Shown here piece by piece: positions 47,412 through 57,524 of a stretch of 64,000 bases of DNA. A program made the position numbers and the translations under genes. The notes beneath the pieces were generated by a model. That model searched no databases and had not been told where the DNA came from. It was given only the letters and a program-made list of their open reading frames with translations. Origin of the DNA: Mallotus nudiflorus (Eukaryota > Streptophyta > Magnoliopsida > Malpighiales > Euphorbiaceae). The stretch covers positions 1,178,001 to 1,242,000 of the forward strand of contig CANTUR010000039.1 of NCBI GenBank assembly GCA_947683625.1, given 5' to 3'. Each line of letters begins with the position of its first letter. The stretch's first letter is position 1.

Positions 47412-48148
47412 ATAGGTTCAAAAGGTTGCTTGATATTTTTTTTTACTTTTCTACTAATTTTTGATAAACTAATAAAATAAATTTATATAGTTTGTCAATA
47501 GATGTGCACACATCAATATTTCCAAAGAGAATTTGACCTTTGCATGATAAAAAAACTTTTCAAAATTGCATAATTTTGATATGCAGTTCTCTCATTATTT
47601 TTCATTTGGCATCATTTTCCACTTGGTATGCCTTACTCTCTAAAAGATCTATTCGAACTACACATTGAGAATCATGATTACCATTGTCATTCCTTAATAC
47701 ACTTGACATATGTTTCACTTTTCATGATTCAATCTCCATTTAATTTGTTATTGGGTATCAATAGGCATCATTTTTTTATTCAATTAATTTTCAATTGGTA
47801 TCCTTGTTGTTCATTTAACTTCATTTATTTTATTTCACTTGTTTCTTACTTAGTATCTTTGTCTTTTAGTTTCCTACCTTTTTCACTTTGAGAAAGGGGG
47901 AGAGAAACTTGGCATTTTGAATGATATTAATTATATTTGAATTATGAAAGGAATGTAAAAAAGGGGGAGAAACTAAATATTTATTATGATTAAGTGAAAT
48001 TTGACATGTTTTACTCACCTTAGCATACATTGAGGGGGAGAAATTTCAAAACTCCTTAGTAAATGGTTGAGGGGGAGTATTATAAAAAAATATGCACACA
48101 TATGCACTAAGTGATTTTTAACTATCATTAAACAATTGATTGTCAAAG
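47412..48148 (+). mobile_element. Sire-C 3' non-coding region with repeated polypurine tracts
   Basis: No pol sequence is present. AAAGGGGGAGAGAAAC is at about 47893, AAAAAGGGGGAGAAAC at about 47958, GAGGGGGAGAAATTT at about 48032 and GAGGGGGAGTATTAT at about 48070. A fifth tract adjoins the LTR at 48151. Multiple such tracts are a described Sirevirus feature. Confidence 0.75.
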
Positions 48149-48150
48149 TT

Positions 48151-48163
48151 AAAAAGGAGGAGA
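48151..48163 (+). other. LTR-adjacent polypurine tract of Sire-C
   Basis: AAAAAGGAGGAGA followed by TTGTTAACC, the LTR start. Confidence 0.75.
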
Positions 48164-48215
48164 TTGTTAACCTTTTGCAAGATTAAAGTCTTGATCAATC
48201 TCAATTCAACCTTTT

Positions 48216-49553
48216 TGTCATGCTCATAATTTGATTTTTTTGTTACAAGATAAGATTAGTGTGATGTCAGGGCATATAGGCTTAGGTGACCATTTATCGA
48301 ATATTATTGATGTGGAGGGTTTGCCTGAATAGGCTTTGTAAATTGGAGTTGCCACCCAACTTTCATTAGGAAAAGTGAATTAAGAACCCACTTTCCTATC
48401 CAGAGATTCCAATTTTAGGGGTAGAAGTTACTAATCCTATTTTTTATTACACATCACTTAATTGCTCATTCCTGCACCCTGATTTTGGTTTAATGATGCA
48501 ATTACCATAATTAATTGTTAGTCAATTTAAATTTCATTGGAAATATAAATATAAATTGAAATGTGGGATAATTTGAATTTGGTGTGCATGTACCATAAAA
48601 TAAGTAAATAAACAAATATTCACCAATCACACCATTTAAGCAAGTAATAATGCAAACAATTAAGCAAGTAGCACACAAGCATGCAAGAAATAATAAATAA
48701 AATAAACACATAAAGAAGAAAAATAAAAAAAATAGGGAAAGGGATTAATGATTACAGCCCTTGGACAAAGCCTATTCTAATAAATATATCCAAAATAAAA
48801 AATAAAAGAGAATTGGGATTAAGAATTACTTTACATTTGGAAGTTCACTATTCTATTAATTACATCAAAATGAAAAAGAGAAATAAAAGAAAATCCCTAT
48901 TTTAATAAACCTACAAAACAAAGGTTAGTCTTCACACAAATGCATGCACACATAACATTTATGGCAATTTTATATAACTCATTCATGATGAGAGAAAGAA
49001 AAGTAATTGAGATTACGAGAATAATTAAACAAATAAACAAACAATGATGCTAATTGAGATGTATAATGCAATATTTTAGAATTTAAATATTTTGGTGCAA
49101 AGTTGCCATTTTTATTATGAAAATAGAATTTCATGACAACATACAAAGGAATTAAAATAGAGAAATAAAAAATGACAAAAACGGTAAAATAATAAAGATG
49201 CAATTTTGGACATAAAAATGGAAATTCAATGATAAAAGTGCAAGAAAATTAAAGAGAAAAGAAAAAAATAGCAAAAATAATAAAAAAAATAAAAAAATAA
49301 TGAAAAAGCATTTTTTACCATAAAAATGGAAATTTTATGATATAAATTCAAGGAAATTAAAATGAGAGATTAAAAATGATAAGAATAATAAAAATGGTGA
49401 AAATGAAATTAATATAATGAAAATGATAAAAAAAATTAAAACGATAAAAGTAATAAAATGCAATTTTTACCATAAAAATGTAAAATTTATGATAAAAATA
49501 GCAAACTTACAAAAAAAAAGGAAACAAATAAAATAAAAAAAAAGCAACAAAAA

Positions 49554-49584
<31 letters not shown>

Positions 49585-50584
49585 TGTTGTTGTTGTAGTT
49601 GTAGTTGTAGTTGTAGTAGTGGTAGTAGTAGTAGTAGTAGTAGTAGTAGTTGTTGTTGTTGTTGTTGTTGTTGTAGTAATAATAATGCAAACTTTAGCAC
49701 CAAAATACCCATTTTATATATAAAAAGAAAAATGATGCAAAAATGATAAAAATCAACAATTAATGCAAAGATGATGCAAACACTCCCAAAATCACATTTG
49801 AACTACCCACTCCTTCAATATATCTCATCCCAATATTTCCACATCACCACAAAATCAAAATTTCACCACAAGATAATAAAATAATTAAAATAAAATGAAA
49901 TAAAATGCAAAAATGATGAAAATAAAAGAAAAGAGTAGGAGATGAAGAGAATATGATGTGAAATGCAAAATTTTATATAAAAATGACTTAGAGATCCTCA
50001 GAGGACCAAGGATTACCTAAGATGCATGTTTTGGCAAAGATAATGCTTAGTTTGGTAAAAAGGAGTGCTAAATGATCCAAAAAAGAGAAAACAAAATGGG
50101 TTTTTGGTGTTTGATTGTGGGTCTCCACTAATTGTTCACCTTATTTACAAGGGATTTGGAAGAGAAAATAGTCTTAAAATAGTGTAAATTCATCCTCAAG
50201 TAGCAATATTTTCTCTCTCTAATTTTTTTTGGGTCTTAAAAAAAGGTGCATCAAAAATGAAAAATTTTAAATTTTTATAGACCTAGGACGTGACCTGTGC
50301 ATGTAGGTCAAAAAGCTCGGACCCACGGGTGTGGGTTATTGGGTTGACCTACCTATAAGCATGTGTTAGACCCATACTAATGGGTTAGGCTAGCCTAGGT
50401 CCCCTGACCTTTATTTCTCATCTGTTTTGGTTTTCTAGGTCACTTTAGAGCAATTTTTAGGGTTTGGGTGTGTTTTTTGGTGTTTCATCTTATTGGAGCA
50501 TTTTTTTATAAGCCTCCCCCTATCTCATTGGCAGGAATCTTCATAATCAAATCTTTAGGGACCCCTAAAATTTAGGTATCAACA
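48216..50584 (-). mobile_element. Solo LTR of the Tat-F family
   Basis: On the minus strand it starts TGTTGATACCTAAATTTTAG and ends GCATGACA. The flanks CTTTT and CTTTG match at four of five bases. The right 0.9 kb matches 6164-7168. The left part has GAGTTGCCACCCAACTTTC, related to a block in Tat-G LTRs. No internal genes. Palindromes CCCA-N6-TGGG lie at 50322-50335 and 50371-50384, and TGACCT...AGGTCA at 50291-50310. Confidence 0.75.
49554..49685. repeat. Compound (TAG)n/(TTG)n microsatellite
   Basis: Blocks of TAG, TTG and mixed GTAGTT repeats over about 130 bases inside the solo LTR. Open frames here encode only low-complexity homopolymer runs and are not genes. Confidence 0.95.
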
Positions 50585-51895
50585 CTTTGTTTTTACTTTA
50601 ACAATTAATTTTGAATCATTAATGCTTTGTATTCAAGTGTCTTTATAAGCTTAGGTATAATTATACTCAACAAAAGCAAGGATTAAAAATCTAGTTTAAG
50701 AAAAACTTTAAGGGCAATACAAGCTAATTTGAAGCCTTTAAAGACCCTTACATATGTCCCCTAAAGTATGGAAAGTGAACTAAGTGGAAAGGAGCTCATT
50801 TGGAGGAAAACAGCTCAAGATTTCTTCAAGCCAGCCGACTCTCACGATCTTGAGCCCTACCCTCACAATCTTCAAGCCAGCCTATGCTCATGATTATAAG
50901 CCCATGCCCATAATCTCAAGCTATTTTGTGACAAAAGCTTGAAGAAAAGGGTTGCCACCCTCATAGTCCACCCTCACGAACCTAAGCACTACCCTTACTG
51001 TCCTAAGTCATTAGTGAATAGTCTTTAATGGGCAAATTTATGAATAACGATCATATTTTTCAATGCTCATGATCCTAAGCCTATGCTCACGATCCTGAGT
51101 GTCTTAAATCCTATAAAAAGCTAAAAGTACACTTAATGATGGAGAAGAAGGGTGGAGACAAAATTAATTACTTTCAATAACTATTTTTGACTCTCCAACT
51201 ATAAATGCAAGTCTTGGAACTTCATTTAAGAAGTTAGAAAAGTTGTTTGAGATAATTGAATTCTTACAAATATTTATAGCAATTTTTAACTCTTTAAAAA
51301 AATCTTCATTAGTACTGAGTGTGGGTTGAGTTTTGGGTTGTCTCTGTTCTTTATCTTCTTTCTTGGGTTGAAAAAGGGAAGTGAGGAGTTAATAGTAGAA
51401 AGTTTGGTTCAAGTGTAAGCCACAAAACACTTAAGTTTATTAACTGGTTAGAGCTTAGCTTAGGAAATTGCCTTATAGTACAAGAGGTTGTGAGTTAGCC
51501 TTGAAAACTCTTATGGAAAGGTTTAAGTGTGAGCCTTGAAAACACTTAGGAATAGGTTTTTGTTGATCCTTGAAAAATGCATTGGAGATTAGTTTATGTT
51601 AAGTCAAGAAAAACACAAGTTGTTGCAAGGATGGTGTAAAGCCTTAAAACACATTTTTGTAACAATCTTAGTAATAAAATTAGGGCGAATTCAAAATCCT
51701 AACTTGGGGATAAGTTAAGTGGGAGACATATGATTGGTTGAGAATTTGAACTCCCTAAAACCACTTATGCCTTTTAATATTTTGCTTATTCTCATTCTCA
51801 ATCTCTATGTTTTAATCATTTAATTTTCCTTCACACTTTTAATCTCTCTTAAAATTCTAACTAGCCCTATTCACCCCCCTCTAGAACATTTTGTA

Positions 51896-52243
51896 GTTTC
51901 TTTTGAAGTCTTTTTTTAATGTTATTTATGATGTGAAAGATACATAATGCATGGGCGGCTTTAGGGTAAACTTCTTTTATGGTTAAAGTAATGCTTTCAT
52001 ATCTATAAGATACAATGGTTAGCTTATCTTTCATTCTAGATGTTTTCTTCAATTGCATGAAGAACCACTTCCAAGAGTAATCATTTTTAGAATCTACAAT
52101 AATAAAAGCTAATGTAAAAAGTTTATCTGTTGCATTTTGAGTTATTGCAAATAGGATTATGCCTCCAAATTTTATTTTCAAGAAAGTTTCATGTACAATA
52201 ATGATTGGTATGCCATGTTGCCAACCTTGTATGCTAGCATGTA

Positions 52244-52275
<32 letters not shown>

Positions 52276-52620
52276 AATGTATTATCATTTGTTGTGTCTA
52301 GCTTTACTATTAATCTTAGTTTGTGTTCTATATCATGTATAAGAAATTAGGTAGAAATGAAAAAGATACTTCTAGTTTCCCTTTATTGAATTTAAGAGCT
52401 CTCTCTTTTGATCTTTAAGGCTTTATATAGTTGATTGAGATTCCATAATCCATTTTCATATCTCTTATGACATCTATATGCATATACACCATCTTATGAT
52501 GGTTTAGTTTGACTTTATGCACTCTGTGATGATATCTTTTTATTATACGATAGTGGCTACCCAATCTCAGTTGCAAGTTTTAATTATAGTCATTTTTTAA
52601 TTCTCAAATTTAAAACATCA
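51896..52620 (-). pseudogene. Mutator-like transposase, part 1
   Basis: N-terminal and catalytic part. Near 52520-52360 the frame gives DVIRDMKMDYGISINYIK, typical of the segment before the MULE catalytic domain. From 52250 it reads MALHASIQGWQHGIPIIIV, LAFIIVDSKNDYSWKWFFMQ, LTIVSYRYESIT and AHALCIFHIINNIKKRLQKK. The second catalytic aspartate lies in the VDSKND phrase. The first motif, usually DGTH, has become HETF, so it is dead. It stops at GTTTC (51896-51900), where Sire-C inserted, and continues at 40545. Confidence 0.8.
52249..52276. repeat. (TA)n microsatellite
   Basis: A TA run inside the transposase relic, just before the MALHAS phrase. Confidence 0.9.
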
Positions 52621-53228
52621 TTGTGTTTTTAAATCTATACACTCATAATTTCTAATTTCAATTATCAATCATGCAATTGATATAAATTTTTTTTTTTGCA
52701 CAAGAGTTGATGGCTCTGAATTAAAAGTTGTTTAATATCACATAAAATGTAAGAATTATTTTTAGTGTTCTATTGTTGTTTTAGATTTGATGAGATTAGA
52801 ATTTTTTGAAATTGGTATTATTGATTATTGAAGAATTAAAAAGAAGACTTTGTACTTCATCATCTTGATTTTTTTTTTTGTTATTTGTTCCAAGCTACTT
52901 TGTAAAATCAATGATATTTGAAGTTGTTTCCATGATTTTCGTGCTTGTTAATTGTTGCTCAGATTATGATATTATGGCTATTAGACTAGAATTAAAGAAT
53001 GCATTGTTGTCATGTTGTTTGAATATGATGCATAAAGGGAATTTCTTTTGATCACATTATATGCTTCTCAATTGTATATAGAAATGGAGACTTAAGTCAT
53101 CTTCAATTTCAAGTGTTGCATACTTTTCCTTAACTTGATATCTGATTTATATTACATTTTCTTCATGTTGCACTTTTAACCAATTTGAAATTGTATTGAT
53201 GAGTTTTTGATAATTTGATAATTGCAAT
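52621..53228. other. Upstream flank of the Mutator-like element
   Basis: AT-rich, no coding motif recognised. It should contain the transposase start and the terminal inverted repeat if they survive. I could not recognise either. Confidence 0.35.
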
Positions 53229-54687
53229 TGATGCGTGCTAATCAGCAGGTTCACGAAATCATACAACTAGTAATAAAAAGATATCATTCTGACGGAGATA
53301 GTGTTAATTGTGGATCTACTCTTAACATTTTGCTTGTTTAGACTAACAAAAATTCCAATGAGCAAAACAAAGTAACTTAAATCTAAAATAATATGAAATC
53401 TTATCACTAAATTTATATAATTAAACATGTTAAGGTCTAATTCCCTTGACTCAATTTATCTCAAAATGATAGTAAAATTCTTGTTTATTATGAATAACAT
53501 TGCATTTTTTAAGCATATTTAATATTGTGATGTCTCTCTCGAGTACTCTCATAATTAACCAATTATGCCAATTACTCAATTACCTAGCTCTCACTAGCAT
53601 GATTAACTAGTCATAATCAATTTATTCAAGCAATCTTCTATGGAATATTAATATTGAAATGTCTCTCGCCTAAGTCAATTTGAATTAATAGATTGTTATT
53701 TCTTTTCTTACTAGATTTAATCTCTAAATATAACCCTAGTATCTAAATCAATTTGAAGGGTTATCAAGCCAATTAAAAGCATTAAGTCCAATAACTCTTT
53801 TAAAATGCATATTATTTTATTGAGAATTTAATTAATTAAGTTCATGTCTGGGTTCATTAAAACCCTAACAAACCTACTTAGTTACTTATAGAAATTAGAA
53901 AAGAACAATAATAGATGAAGAATGCCAACATATGCATAATTAAATAAAATAAGTAAGCAAGAGAATAATAGAAGAAAAACTCTTTTTATTCAGCTTCCTC
54001 AATTACATCCTTGATTCTTAATCTTTGTTCTTCATTCCAATAGTTTTAGTTGAAAAATAAAATTAAAAACTAAAGAAAATTTGAAATAATAATAATTCTT
54101 GTGTATGAAGAACAATAGCATGTTGTTCCCTAGAGTAACAACCTTTTTTTTTCTAAGAAAAACTTCTTTTTAAATATTGTTTTAAAAAAAACCTAAAAGG
54201 CACTTTCCAAAATTAGCAGCTTCGGGGCACACGGTTGTGTAACAAAGTGACATGGATGTGTCGCCCATCTATCACCTAGAATTTAAGCACTTTGACATGG
54301 ATGTATGCTTGGAGTGATACATCTGTGTCTACTTTGATCTCTATAGACTCTAAAACTTACAATCAAGCATGACTGTCATTCTTCTATTATTAGTTTTTTT
54401 TATCTCTTTGCCTTCTTTCATGGCTATATTAGCTCCTAGCTTTAAGTTTTCATTGCTTTCATTATGAAATGAATTTCCACTTAATGGGATGTATAAAAAT
54501 AAAGTGAAAGCAATGTAAAATGCTATAATAATAATATAAAATTGCATGAAATAACAAAATGACTAATATTTTAACTTTTAATTCATTTATTCTTATATTA
54601 TGCTTTTAAATGATAAAAAAAAATATAATTCTAATAATGAAATGTAACTATTTATTGCTAAAAATCAATCATTTTTAGCACTTATCA
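53229..54687 (-). mobile_element. LTR-E, gypsy 3' LTR
   Basis: The + strand runs TGATGCGTGCTAA to TTAGCACTTATCA, near-perfect inverted ends of 13 bases. A purine tract adjoins on the right, so it is a 3' LTR of a leftward element. 53863-54360 matches the fragment at 63439-64000. GACATGGATGTGTC lies at 54249-54262. Confidence 0.75.
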
Positions 54688-54704
54688 ACTCCCCCACACT
54701 CGAG
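54688..54704 (-). other. Polypurine tract of LTR-E
   Basis: The minus strand reads CTCGAGTGTGGGGGAGT directly before TGATAAGTGC. Confidence 0.7.
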
Positions 54705-55140
54705 CTTTTACTTGTCCTCAAGTATTTTTCATTCAATTAACGAATGAAAACCATTAGGTAACTTCATTTGAATAACCACTCTAATATCCCATTAGTACAA
54801 AATTTAAAAATCCATAAACTAAAACAATAAACTGGGGTTACAGACATAAGAGTTACCATGTGAAGAGGAAACTTTCTTATGGAATTCATGAAAATAAACT
54901 ATTTATTTTGGAGAAAGATGAAAGTAAGGAAATATCATTCTAGTTTCTAGCTAGCAATATTCTCAACATGCAAGGTTCCTTTTTATATTCTTACTTAATT
55001 GCTTATGAAGGTTTCCCAAATTATAGTGATCCCCAACCTTTCTCATATTACTAAGTGTGGATACCTTTAAAGGGTCCTTTGGATACTCATACTCATATTA
55101 GAGCATTGGAGTATATAGAGTTTATGCAAATAGAATACAC
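54705..55140 (-). mobile_element. 3' internal remnant of the LTR-E element
   Basis: Non-coding. It contains the GAGCATTGGAGTATAT phrase shared with 7830 and 7960 near the Tat-F 3' LTR, which hints that the two families share a 3' region. Confidence 0.4.
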
Positions 55141-55330
55141 TTCTCTATAGGCATGGCCACGGTTTATGAATCGTCGATTCTAGTTCATGAATCGGTGATT
55201 CACAGTTCCATGGTTAGTGGAACTGGATCGAAACTGGGAACAAGGTTGGTTCAAGGACCGGTTGGTTCAAGGACCGGTTGGTTCTGATTTTGGTTCAAAT
55301 CTGCCAGTTTCGATTTTGAACTAGTTCAAT
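55141..55330. mobile_element. Possible hAT-type transposon end
   Basis: TAGGCATGGCCACGGTTTAT begins a segment full of GGTTC-containing words, including a 17-base unit with GGTTCAAGGACCGG repeated twice at 55243-55283. Plant hAT elements often have such ends. Only one end is visible and there is no transposase, so the call is tentative. Confidence 0.3.
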
Positions 55331-55510
55331 TTGGTATAATTTTTTTATGGCATAAAGTTGAAATAAAAATTTATTATGACAATTTAATAAGTTTTTTTAG
55401 TAAAAAATAAATTATAAAATTATAAAATTATACTTTACTTTGACTAGTTAACTTAAAATAAATTAACTAGTTAATTTTAGATAAAGAAATTCAAAAAGAT
55501 AGAAATAAAA

Positions 55511-56341
55511 TTATTTTATGTAATGAACTATCACCCTAACCTGATCTTTCTTAGCCAACTTATTTTTCATTAATCCTGCCTTGTTAATGAATCTCTTTAG
55601 AAAATTAAAAAATGATTCATTAGGATTGTACTTGGTCAATTCTAAATCCCTGATGGACACTTCTAATCTAGTGTTATAATTATAATGTTTCAATAAAGTA
55701 CTAGACAGTTCTTTCTAGTCAACCATGATAGACTTTTCCAACCCATGATACTAGTTTACAATCATCCCCTCTTAAGTCTATACAAATAACCTAGTGATCA
55801 CTTCTAATAAGGCTTTAGTAGTGCTTATAGTTGTTGTGTACTGATTGAGATAAATCCTAGCATCTCCAGTTCCATCAAATTTCTACAACTGAAGCATTTT
55901 AAACTTCTCAGGTAGCTTATTACCCTCTATTTGTAGCATATGATCAAAGTCAAATGAATATCCCATGCCTTGTCCTCTAAGAAACTCTTCCATCTTGGAC
56001 ATTTTCTAGCTCAGTGCTCACATCTGCTTGGACTCATGGTCATGTACAAGTTTAAGGGATTCTTTCTTTTCCTTCTCTACCATTTAATTCTTGACATCCT
56101 CCAGCTTTAAATTGATAGCAGGTGAGTTTCTAGCAGCAGGTTGTCCCCTAACATTATTAGTAGCAAGTGGAGCATTTGTAGCAGGTGGGATAATAACAGT
56201 AGCAGGTGGTGGTATGATAGTAACAGGTTGTATCAGTCCAGATAGTGCTTGTCTCAGCTCATCTTGCATCATAGCCCTCATGTCATCCATCAGAGCTCCC
56301 TTAATGTCTTCTAAGGTCCAGTTCCCTTGTTATTGTTCCAT
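55511..56341 (-). pseudogene. Tat-H gag
   Basis: Start at 56341 (MEQ, a stop, then QGNWTLEDIKGALMDDMRAM). A Pro/Ala-rich stretch follows, with IIPPPATVIIPPATNAP. The core is KFDGTGDARIYLNQYTTT, YHGLEKSIMVD and NTRLEVSIRDLELTKYNPNE, ending KDQVRVIVHYIK near 55511. Stops replace Trp in the core twice. Sequence further downstream (protease and on) is missing: a different segment begins near 55500. Confidence 0.75.
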
Positions 56342-57503
56342 TTGTTGATATTCAGGTGAAGTTGGTTAAGCTTCCAAGTAAAGTGGGTTGATAGGGCTTC
56401 TTTCCAATCTATCAAGTATGTTTAGGATTTCATTTGCTAAGGCTTTATGACTCTAACTCGTTCTTCTCAGTCTGCCACCTCGTCATCCCCAAATACAAGA
56501 AGACCCCGATATATCTATGATGGCTACAAAAAAAGGTGTTAGTATGATGAATAATATCCATGTATGTGTTTGTGTAATGCACGTGCTATGCAACTAGTAG
56601 CAAGTATCAATCAAGTGTACAACATATATCCTTCCAACCTTATTCCTCCCACACACGTGTTCCAAGGCAAGTTTCTTATTCTAGGATTTTTGGTCTTGGT
56701 CATAATATCAATGGGGGATATCAGGGACTGACACATGCCAAATTTCTCTTAAAGTAGTAAAGCATAGAAACAACATTGCTAGGTATAAAGGTCTAGCCCA
56801 ATCTTCATTACCCCAAGGGGCTTCAAAATTATGGGCCTAGGCTTTTATAGATAGAAATACCTCATGGTAATAAGCATAAAAACAACATTTCTAAGTATAA
56901 AAGTTTAGCCCAATCTTTATTACCCCAAGGGACTTCAAAAGTACAGGCCTGGGTTTTTATAGATAGAAATACCTTATGGCAATAAGCATAGAAACATCAT
57001 TTCTAAGTATAAAGGTTTAGCCTAATCTTTATTGGCCTAAGTGGGCTTCAAAAGTATGGGCTTGGGCTTTTATAGATAGAAATACCTAATGGAAAAAATT
57101 AAATAAGTAATTTTTAGTAGATCCTAGGGGAAATAACTAATCCATTATATATGGTTAGGGTTCGATAAAAAGTCAAGGTTCCCTTAGCAAGATGCCCTCC
57201 TTTATGACTTGAGTTATAGGCCAAGGTCAGAGGGGCTTAACATCCTTTGCAAACTCGAGAGAAGACTACCCCCCTTTAGGACTTAGGTTACAGACTTTTA
57301 TCATATGAGCTCGATAATCTCTCTTAAACTAAGTTAAGGCTAAAAGTGATGGTTAGCTAATTTACAACTCCATGAAGCTAGTGGAATCATGGAATCATAA
57401 ACCAATGCCATTGGTTTAATAGGGACATGCAGAATGAATGCAAGAATAAAATGATAATTAATAAAATAATTCTAAAGAACACAAGTAGAATCAGTATCTC
57501 TTA
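56342..57503 (-). mobile_element. Tat-H leader
   Basis: Lies between the primer site and gag. Non-coding. It contains a triple 112-base repeat at 56761-57096. The part 57100-57480 (phrases such as TTAGGTTATAGACTYTGGTC, GAGCTCG, CTAGTGGAATCATGG) resembles the Tat-G leaders around 22300-22650. Confidence 0.65.
56761..57096. repeat. Three tandem copies of a 112-base unit
   Basis: Units start at 56761, 56873 and 56985 with AGCATARAAACA, and each ends TTATAGATAGAAATACCT. Spacing is exactly 112 twice. The third copy is the most diverged in its middle. Confidence 0.9.
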
Positions 57504-57521
57504 TCCTTAATGGAGTCGCCA
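57504..57521 (-). other. Primer-binding site of Tat-H
   Basis: The minus strand reads TGGCGACTCCATTAAGGA, homologous to the Tat-G sites. Confidence 0.7.
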
Positions 57522-57524
57522 CTA

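Larger units (their letters stand above)
40546..51895 (+). mobile_element. Sire-C: Sirevirus-type Copia element, gutted
   Basis: Flanked by GTTTC at 40541-40545 and 51896-51900. It has a 5' LTR (40546-41813), a primer site, a long gag with two zinc-knuckle regions, then no integrase or reverse transcriptase, a run of polypurine motifs and a 3' LTR (48165-51895). Repeated GGGGGAGA tracts before the 3' LTR are a known Sirevirus trait. Insertions inside it: TRGAG-D2, a solo LTR of family S (45924-47411) and a solo Tat LTR (48216-50584). The pol region must have been lost before or during these events. Confidence 0.75.
48165..51895 (+). mobile_element. Sire-C 3' LTR, split by a solo Tat LTR
   Basis: Begins TGTTAACCTTTTGC at 48165. 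After 50 bases it is interrupted by 48216-50584 and resumes at 50585, running to 51895 where GTTTC follows. CTCA-N6-TGAG palindromes lie at 50841-50854 and 51086-51099, with a one-mismatch copy at 51066-51079. Confidence 0.8.

Noticed and set aside
49467..49712. Open frames encoding long Leu/Gln or Tyr/Asn runs
   Set aside because: They are translations of the TAG/TTG microsatellite inside a solo LTR, with no other coding sign.
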